Source of the DNA: Parelaphostrongylus tenuis
Lineage: Eukaryota; Nematoda; Chromadorea; Rhabditida; Metastrongylidae
Direction: 5' to 3'
Assembly (NCBI GenBank): GCA_019055375.1
Contig: JAHQIW010005386.1
Coordinates: 248,001-312,000 of the forward strand
Length of the DNA: 64,000 nucleotides
Shown: piece after piece, positions 56,801-64,000 of the stretch
Layout of the letters: the number at the start of each line of letters is the position of its first letter
Numbering within the stretch: the first letter of the stretch is position 1
Notes under the pieces: model-generated
Told to the model about the DNA's origin: nothing
Databases searched by the model: none
The model's input: the letters and a program-made list of their open reading frames with translations, nothing else
Translations under genes and position numbers: made by a program

Positions 56801-59800
56801 TCCCTTATTATTTACATCGCTTTAAGGATTTGATATACTTCACCAGTCCTATTGATCCGGATTGGGAGCGTTTTCTTCATGAGGTGACACCTTCGTTCCT
56901 GGTTAGTATTACTATCACATTTGCAGGGAATAATCAGAATCAGAATCCAAATTATAGATGATTTCGATGGACAATGTTACAAAGGAAGTATGTGCACAAG
57001 ATGATATTAATGTTACTCCGCAGCTTGAAACAATAGGTAGGATCGAGTTTTTCATGAATTTATTTCTATGAACGAGTTTTCAGAAGTCCATATGTATAAA
57101 CCTGTGACAAGACTTTGATTTGTCTTACGTATGACTTTACAGTGCTAAACGCTTTATATCATGCTGTTCCCGTTGTGTCGCTAACATCGGTCATCGTGAA
57201 TTTTGCATCAGTTTCTGCTTACTACATCAGCCCAGCTCTTTGTGTTAGATACAACTGGGAGAGTTTTGCAGCTGCACATTGGGAATGTAACAGTAAGTGA
57301 GATCAGACATCAATGTTTTATTCGCATGGAAATCTTACAGATACGGTTAAATCACATTGCAGGTTCATTGCTCAAATTATACAAAGCACCTACTCAAGAC
57401 GCATCAAAATTCAGATCTGTCGGTGAATTATGGGCAGCCATTATTCTCGATGCAAAGAAGAGGTATTTGCATTGAAATGACGTGCATTTTTTTAAGTTCC
57501 TATTAATGAGCACTTGGTTGTCGATTTCTACGCTTTGACGTTATCCGTGAATATTCGAAATTTTTAGTATTTTTGCTGCCTTTTTCGCAGTGTTATGTTG
57601 TTTCATATAAACCTGAGAGAATTGAGTGGAGAGAGAAAATACGACCTCAGACGGGAATCGAATCCGCGTTTCATCCATGTCGTGGATGCGTGCTACCATT
57701 ACACCACCGATACATTCGCGCCATTACTCATTCGTCAGTATCTCTATGATAGCTGTCAGCCACCAATCGTTAACAGGTTTGGTCAGGTATGCGATTTCGC
57801 TTTATAAATCCCGTTGAGCTGACAGTCATTGTGATAAGTAATACTCGAAATTTCTAGTATTTTTACTGTTTTGTAGTGTTATGTTGTTCCATGCATACCT
57901 AGGAAACTCATCATTTAGTTCAGGTATATATGAGACAACATAACACTGCGAAAAAGGCAGTAAAAAAACGAGAAATCTCGAGTATTAGTTATCACAATGA
58001 CTGCCAGATCAACGGGACTTATAAAGCGAAATCGCATACCCTACTGAACCTGTTAAAGAATGGTGGCTGACGGCCATCATAGAGATATTAAAGAATGAGT
58101 GATGGCGCGAATGTAGTTAGGTGGTGTAATTGTAGCACGCTTCCCCAGTATGGATTAACGCGGGTTCGACTCCCGTCTGCGGCCATATTTTTGCCCACCA
58201 TTCAATTCTCGTAGATAGTTTTATTAGCTTGATCAGCTTAATAAATTCCATTATTGGTCACATTTCAGTGCCTCTGTATCGGAGCATTTCGAGGCACTTT
58301 GTTGTGCCGGTACTTCTGTCAGCTCTTATTACCGATAAACGTGGACCGTCACGTATCTACCTTCCAGAAAAAGAAGGTGCAAAACGAGGTCTTGACGTAA
58401 TTAAGGACAGACGTCTTCTACTTACAACTGCTACTGCATACTTAGAGAAATTGAACTTTTCGGTTAGTCACTGTAAACTAAATGCTCTTACATTCTTTTA
58501 TAAGTGGAAAGTTGAAGAAATCTCAAGCAGTTTTGAAAGTATATCGTTCGTTAGCCCGTCTTTCAGACAGTGAAGTTCTCTCTCACAGACTTCTGGGATG
58601 GTCGAATGATTATAGGATGTTTCGACGCTATATGCGCTAATGATCCAGTTAGTATTTTACTCTCTCGTTTTCGATAGTTGGAAATTACACCTCATTTAAG
58701 ATATTGCCATATCGAATTCAAGAGGACTTCGTTCGACTGCACACGGCTGCAGCTCTTACTAAATCCATTCCAACGGACACTTCAGACAGATTATTTGACC
58801 CACTCCCTGAGGTAACATTTCTGGTTCTTTATTGCTGTTATTGTTGGGGTTGAGTCACAAGTACATGGAGCGTTTAAGGTTACAAGTCCTTTATTGAATC
58901 TGCCACTTCTGTATACTGTTAAATCTCCTTTGCTGGACAAGTACGTACCAGAAATGAAGGTAGCAAAGTCAGAGCAAGTATTTGAAGATGGACTAAAGCC
59001 AGGTAAATCTTGCAGCTTTCTTTTGGAGTAGGATATACTATTATTTATAATAGTGTTCTGCCAATATAACATGTTCTACAAGTTAATCCATGGACTTGCT
59101 GTATATTATTACATTTTTTAGACTATGTAGCACTTTTACAAGATAGATTATCATTGGAAACTGAGGACCATTGAAGAGGAGTTTACTAAAGCTGAAGTGA
59201 CAACCGATGACTGGAAAGAAGAAAAAAGAGAATCGGTCTCGTCAAGTTCTGAGCAGATGGTTGGGAACTTTCCATCTTATACATTATGATTTTTCTTGAA
59301 CATTGTGTTATAGGTATGAGATGTTCGCGCACTCACTTGAGGGTCGTGGAACCAATCTTCTCGTAGACTTCTCTCGCGTACCAAAAGGATTTGCACAGAA
59401 TGCACCTGATTCCATCGAAAGCTCCATAAAGAAGGGTGGAAAAGCCTGGGCTGGGCAAAAAGTTCAGTAGAGGTTTATTCCAGTCGATATAAGTATCTCT
59501 AACTACTTCAAGCATTTGGATGCTGTGTTACAGCTGAGGCAGCAGATCTGTTACTGTTGATATCACTCAACACATTTATTACGTTTTAGGTGGTGGTACT
59601 GGCGGAAAGAAGGGTGGGAAAGAGCCTCCGAAATCTAAGAAAGATTTGATTCTTGAAGCAAGTAGGAAGGCAAAGGACGAGAAAATCATAGAAGGAGAAA
59701 AGAATAAGATTAAGTTTGCAACTCAACAAGGAAAAAATGTGAGTATTATAGTCATTTCAGGTGTGCTAATTTGTACTCTATTATTTTGTTAAACAGGAGT

Positions 59801-62800
59801 TCATATTTAGGCCACCACTTTTCTTCAACGGTCCTACCAAACTCTTGAACTTCCTGAATCTCGCGCACTGTGTGCTTATGAAATTCTCATAAGAGAAGGA
59901 CGCGATTTACTGAATAGACTTTCTGGACCGGAACATTTGGAAACTAGGTGGGGATGATTGACGAGATTTGAACCCTGTGAACATACACGATCCATCCATT
60001 TCAGGCGTGTCGAAGCGGTTACATTCGTAGGACATATCAAAGACTGTTTTGTTACTCATTGGCCACATTTGGATCCCAGACAGAAAGAGCAAGTAGTTGA
60101 TTTGTGGGCAGCACTCGGTTTTGAAGTTCCAGCTGGAACAAAAGCATCTGCTGAAGGGAAAATGAAGCGATTAGATCTGGGAATGAATATGGTCTACTAT
60201 CAATTGGAGTATGGTGGCGAGTTGGTTGACATTCAGTCAGATCCTAAAAAAGACGATCGTGTCACCGGTTTTGCTCCTGATGGTTGGCAGCGGCAAATGC
60301 TTGATTCAGTGGACCGGGGTCCGTCCATTTCTCTCTTTTTTCGTGGAAACCAAATAGCAGTTCATTTTTCAGTATTTGTGTTAAGGCAATTCTGCAGTGA
60401 TAGTAGCGCCTACGTCAGCTGGTAAAACATTCATTTCATACTACTGCATTGAGAAGGTTTTACGCCAAAGCGATGACGATGTTGTAGTTTATGTTTCACC
60501 TTCCAAAGCTCTCATTAACCAGGTGGATATTCTTTTTGTTCTTCAAATAAAAGGTCTAATTATTTATCTGAATCCGTATAGGTATGCGGATCTGTCTACG
60601 CACGATTCCGCAATAAGAACCTAACACGAGGAAAAACACTTTTTGGCACGTTGGTCCAAGAGCGCGCCGCAAATGCACTTTCATGTCAGTATGTAAATTC
60701 TTTTTTTTTACGTAACTCATCATTACATAGGAGGCCAATGACGAGTTGCTAGGATACTCGGCTCGCCTCGAAGCGGGGTTGATCCTTTACCTCCCCTACT
60801 GCTCTCTGGCAATCCATATCGAAATCCTTACAAAAAGCCTGAGTGTGGTTGTACTTTGAGGTTACAGAGAAGTGCTCAACCAATATTCTAACACGTTCGT
60901 GAAGATTAGAACCTTACGCAAGTGATGAAAGCGAAGAGGCAAGTCAAATGCTGGAAGTACTGACTCGCTTTGAAAATCTGTGATACGCGCCACATGAGTA
61001 GAAAAAGTGATCGTCATATGTAGCCTGCATATCCCAACACTTGTTGGATTCAATTCGTTTCCTCTCATAGATCCTTGCTGAAGGGCTTGCTTTCTGATAA
61101 CATGTATCACTTCTCCCACAGCGTTTTCGCCCATATTGGCCATGAACTATTTCTATATCAAGCGCATTTTATCTATTTGTCGGTACTTCATGGTAGTAGT
61201 CATGCATAACATAGGTGAAAGAGAAGCAATGATTTTATACTTGAATGTCATGCATGTGGGTTGTTTGAGGAAAGATTTCTTGGTAGCTATTGCCTCCTTT
61301 GTACCCCTCTGCTGTCTCCTGTCTCCTGTAACTTTTCTGTCATGTACAGTTTGCGCTTACCATATTTCAGTGTTGTGAAGTTTAGGTGCTCGTTACAGTT
61401 CCTGAATCTCTTGAAGCGTTGTTGCTTTCACCTAACCCAAAAGTGCAGGAATTTGTTTCTCATATACGATATGTAGTATTTGACGAAGTGCATTCAATCT
61501 GGTGAGTTCCTATTGCTCTTTGTCCGATGTTAGAATTATATCTAGTATCTGCTTTCGATTTATTTCGGTCTTCCGAGAGCAAATGAATATTCAACCTTAT
61601 TTGCTGGGAAAGAATTATCCCAAGGAGTGTTAGTAATCTGCACCCTACGTGTCCAACGCGTCAGGGCATCGATTGATCGCCCGGCTTCTCAGCCCGCATA
61701 TTAGGCGGTATTAATACGTGGAACTCGATCTTATTTTCTATACTACACCACAGTGAAACAGTCTTTCGAGAGAATAAGCACAGTATTGGAATCATTGAAA
61801 CTGTGCTACCTAATGATTACCAATAGTCTAATGAAAGAGCTGTGTTCGGCGAGGTGTAAAACACAAATGATTTCTATCTCCTACAGCGTCATCAAAGGAG
61901 CTTTTCCAAAAAAAAAAGTAAAAACAATTTTGAGTTATTTGAGATATCTTCTATCGAATGAATTTTTGCACTCTGTGGAAGGAGTTTTGTCCAGAGAAAT
62001 CTGAGCGAGATAAGGAAAAAAACGCAAGATCATGTGAAACATCATTTTAATATGAATTTTACATTGTTATAAAGGTATTTTGAGAGATCGACCACGTATC
62101 GCTCTAGCCAGAGATTTAAGCCTTTGAGTGATTGCTAACACTTATGAAAATTCTTGTCCAGCGAATGAAATCGAATATTCATGTGTCCCTGAATAACCGA
62201 AAGAGAACCCTGCTTTCTACATTTTCTCATATTGCAGTGCGTCCGCTGAAGCACACATTTGGGAGCATCTACTTCTTGTGATACAGTGCCCTTTTCTTGC
62301 TCTGTCTGCAACAATTGGGAATGCTTCCAAATTGCATTCATGGTTGAATAGCGCTGAACGCAGCAAGACCTGATGGTCAACGGAAAGTAAGTTATTCACG
62401 TATCTCGTGATATTCTTTGCTTCAGCACACACGAGGTTTTGATACGAGTTTGTTTTGTTCAAAGTAGTGAAATGGAGATCGTATCCGTGGCTACTGTTTC
62501 GGCAGTCTTGCTTCCTCAGAGCCTGACCTGAAAGAGTCTGACTGACCTACATCAACTTAGTCAAACTTTTCCGTAACCAAAGCAGAAAGAGGGCAAAGAG
62601 AGGAAGAAAGAAAAAAAAGGAAAGAGAAATGAAAAATATTTCAACAATTTTAAATCATTAAATAGTCAACTAGATTTGACTCACTGCTTTGTTGTTATGG
62701 TTTCCACTAAATATGTAGAATACCCGCATTGTGTCTCACATGGACGAGGTGTGTGCCTGACTCAGATCCGTAAAGATCGATCCAAGATATGGCGCGAAAT

Positions 62801-64000
62801 CATGCGTGAATAGGAGGCACTCATCTTTACGATTCATAGCGGAATATTCACGTATCGTTTTGTCTAGGTCTATGAGGCAATACTGTCATATTTTATCTCG
62901 AAGAGTGCTCTGTGAAGCGTCTATTTATAATATTCCCAGGCTGATGGTTTTCATCTTTTTCTCATTTTTTTCTAAGCTTATAATCCTTTTCCTTCTCAGA
63001 ATTATTTTCGATCTCTAAAATATAAAAAGAACGACCATGAAAAGCAAATAGCGAATTCTGTGGCGGCACTTCTTTTATATTTTACTTCTGCAGTGGGAAT
63101 CGTGATTGCTAAAATACAGATTAAGATGATTATGGTAAAAATGATAAGCGATAAGAGTGAGTAATGAACATTTTCGGCTTGTTGGTGCTACTCAAAATAT
63201 GCGCATGCATTTTGACTTCACTTTGCGGTTATGCGACGTTTTTTCTTAACAAGTCTCGTTGTAATAGAGCACGCATCACATCATCTAAGGATATGAAGAA
63301 TGGTGTACGTGTGCCACAGTATATAAAGGTGCCCTTCGACAAACGCGTAGTTGGTGGTTCGATGCCCTACAAAGCACACATGCCTTCCATTCTCGCGGTC
63401 CAGTGAATGTAAATCAGACTTGTCTGGCAGGATGACAGCGCTGATTTGATACAAGGGGAGGCTACCGCGAGTCACTGCTAAGGTCAGATATACATGTCCA
63501 GCCACCTCTGACAATGCGTTATGAACTCGAACACATGGCACATCCCTCGGAGCTTGTTCAACCCCTAGAGCTTGTTTAGCTTTCTTGAACAAATTGGTAT
63601 CACGTCTTCATGATCTATGCTTTTTGAGGCTTTGTTTTGCATGAAAGTCTACTGTGCCACGTTTTCTTGTAGTGGATTTATTTCGTGTGAATCAAAGCTA
63701 TCGTTTTCTCAATATATTCACTTAGTCCAGTAGCTTTCGTACATGAATGTGTTGCACTTGCATCGCATTGTGTTGTCGGTTATGGATCTTATTCGTTTCA
63801 GGTCGATCTCATTGTTTATCATGAACGTTACTCTGAACTGGAAATGGCTATCATGCGAGTGCCAAAATCTCAGTTTATAAAAGCGCAGTTGAATGGTAGC
63901 AACGAACCAACCCTATTTTATGTTGAGTTTTTCTTCTAAATAGTTTGCTGTTTAGACGAAGTAGATGAACAACCGTTGGCGGACACCATTGAAGGTGATA
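50824..64000 (+). CDS. DDX60: DDX60-like DExH-box (Ski2-like) RNA helicase, 3' incomplete
   Basis: The family is cytosolic and linked to antiviral sensing in vertebrates. Exons read: 50824-50848 (MSTHWDDS), 51495-51631, 55113-55229 (acidic), 56263-56421, 56499-56651, 56770-56901, 56958-57036, 57143-57292, 57341-57462, 58228-58462, 58567-58647, 58701-58811, 58855-59002, about 59139-59259, 59314-59461, 59590-59738 (Lys-rich), 59811-59947, 60005-60318, 60386-60522, 60582-60692, 61386-61501, 62238-62386, 63802-63895, 63956 to the edge. Motif I APTSAGKT lies at 60406-60429, motif II DEVH at 61482-61493, motif [11 protein letters not shown] at 62299-62322, and then [11 protein letters not shown]. 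The N-terminal block ([24 protein letters not shown]) also matches DDX60. The frame changes inside 57143-57292, and a TGA at 62371 interrupts the motif III exon; phases around 59003-59590 do not close. It may be a pseudogene or carry sequence errors. Confidence 0.88.
50940..51470. mobile_element. Family D MITE-like element, 530 bp
   Basis: The left end (AAATGAAAAACCGACCTCAT, then TAGGAGTGTTAGCAGCC) and right end (CTAACACTCCTAGGAAAAC, then ATGAGATCGGTTTTTCATTT) are inverted copies. The element occupies most of helicase intron 1 and ends about 25 bp before the acceptor of exon 2. No coding frame inside. Confidence 0.65.
51762..51940 (+). mobile_element. Degenerate S2 SINE-like copy
   Basis: A strong A box, TTGTGGCCGAGTGGCTAGCG, begins the element and is followed by GACCGAACCCCACC where the B box would sit. 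The body then diverges but keeps ACGGCAATCAATAACGAATG. In helicase intron 2. Confidence 0.6.
52330..52700. repeat. ATATGTACAT-type microsatellite
   Basis: Imperfect TATATG, TACATA and CATATGTA repeats fill about 370 bp of helicase intron 2. Tyr/Ile/His-rich open frames on both strands across it are artefacts of the repeat. Confidence 0.9.
52701..55112. other. Remainder of helicase intron 2
   Basis: Diverged family D-like blocks occur near 53460-53690 and 53890-54260. No exon with homology was found, but the flanking exons join in phase without one. Confidence 0.4.
55429..55733 (+). mobile_element. S1 SINE, near-intact, 15-bp target-site duplication
   Basis: A 305-bp copy in helicase intron 3. 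The head GAGCGCATGTGGCGCAGTGG then TTAGAGGTGCCC shows an A box, GCTTCGATCTCGC is near the B-box consensus, and the acceptor halves GAGCGCA/CGCGCTC pair. The tail repeats TTTATCC twice, then TTTA. A perfect 15-bp direct repeat TTATCATCATGATAA flanks it (55414-55428 and 55734-55748), so the ends are certain. Confidence 0.92.
57570..58200. repeat. Large inverted repeat of two S3-type elements
   Basis: Arms 57640-57905 and 57925-58190 are reverse complements over about 265 bp with scattered differences. Both outer ends carry the tRNA-like head: GACGGGAATCGAATCC near 57650 on the left and GCGGGTTCGACTCCCGTC near 58170 on the right. The inner ends hold CAGTGTTATGTTGTTCC and its inverse, separated by about 20 bp. 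This fills the helicase intron between exons 57341-57462 and 58228-58462. Confidence 0.82.
60735..60960 (+). mobile_element. Degenerate S2 SINE-like copy
   Basis: Remnants of the S2 head (GCCAATGACGAGTTGC, GATACTCGGCTCGC) and of the CTCTGGCAATCCATATCG body block keep the S2 order. It lies in the helicase intron 60693-61385. Confidence 0.45.
61575..62205. mobile_element. Family D MITE-like element
   Basis: Left end CAAATGAATATTCAACC and AAGGAGTGTTAGTAATC are inverted counterparts of right-end GCTAACACTTATGAAAATTC and CGAATATTCATGTGTCCC. It fills most of the helicase intron between the DEVH exon (ends 61501) and the motif III exon (starts 62238). Confidence 0.6.
62489..62524 (-). ncRNA. Hammerhead-like motif, family B, degraded
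   Basis: On the minus strand: AGGCT, CTGAGGA (fits CTGANGA), a damaged stem II, GCC, GAAA, ACAGT then AGCC. Stem I pairs GGCT with AGCC, but stem II does not close well and stem III lost its ACGT palindrome. It is in the helicase intron 62387-63801, antisense to the gene. Confidence 0.45.
63272..63575 (+). mobile_element. Degenerate S1 SINE-like copy
   Basis: GTGGTTCGATGCCC marks the B box, then AGACTTGTCTGGCAGGAT, GGGAGGCTACCGCGAGTCAC and GGCACATCCCTCGGAG follow in S1 order. It lies in the helicase intron 62387-63801. Confidence 0.6.

Noticed and set aside
58110..58190. Possible functional tRNA gene
   Set aside because: It has a good B box (GGTTCGACTCC) but no closing acceptor or anticodon stem, and it is the head of a repeat element.
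1..64000. CRISPR arrays, rRNA genes, bacterial operons or prophage
   Set aside because: No regularly spaced short repeats with unique spacers, no rRNA-like conserved blocks, and coding regions are interrupted by spliceosomal introns throughout.

Overview
The window is nuclear DNA of a nematode. It is AT-rich, with small exons bounded by GT/AG introns. It is densely seeded with RTE-type and mariner debris, tRNA-derived SINEs and fold-back repeats, as in strongylid (hookworm-type) genomes. No bacterial-style operon, CRISPR array or plasmid feature was seen. Group assignment is inference from gene content and repeat style.

Layout. 1-2810 is a decayed RTE-clade non-LTR retrotransposon. 6.7-7.5 kb holds a small BTB/T1 (KCTD-like) gene or fragment. 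7.9-22 kb is mostly repeats: SINE-like elements, three mariner remnants across the window, ribozyme-bearing repeats, one intact tRNA-Leu(AAG) at 19.28 kb, and possible exons of an unrecognised gene at 12.7-14.3 kb. 22.8-25.9 kb (minus) is an NAD(P)H-hydrate dehydratase gene (NAXD). 26.9-37.2 kb (minus), immediately upstream in the same orientation, is a TBK1/IKK-epsilon-like kinase; this pairing matches the C. elegans R107.2 / R107.4 (ikke-1) neighbourhood. 37.3-50.8 kb is gene-poor repeat territory. 50.8 kb to the right edge (plus) is a DDX60-like superfamily 2 helicase gene that runs off the window; its introns host SINEs, MITE-like elements and a large inverted repeat.

The most unusual content is a set of hammerhead-ribozyme-like motifs in three unrelated dispersed repeat families. 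Family A has a CACGTG palindromic stem III and units of about 290-314 bp. A partial tandem dimer at 32.03-32.49 kb carries two near-identical, fully paired hammerheads exactly 314 bp apart, the organisation described for animal retrozymes. Family B is Penelope-like with a very short stem III. Family C is a 44.0-44.6 kb cluster with inverted and 282-bp direct copies.

Genes working together: NAXD repairs damaged NAD(P)H. The IKK-like kinase and the DDX60-like helicase both belong to families tied to innate signalling or antiviral responses in other animals, but they are separate loci and nothing in the sequence shows a functional link. Exon boundaries were read by eye; several intron phases in the kinase and helicase do not close, so those models are approximate.
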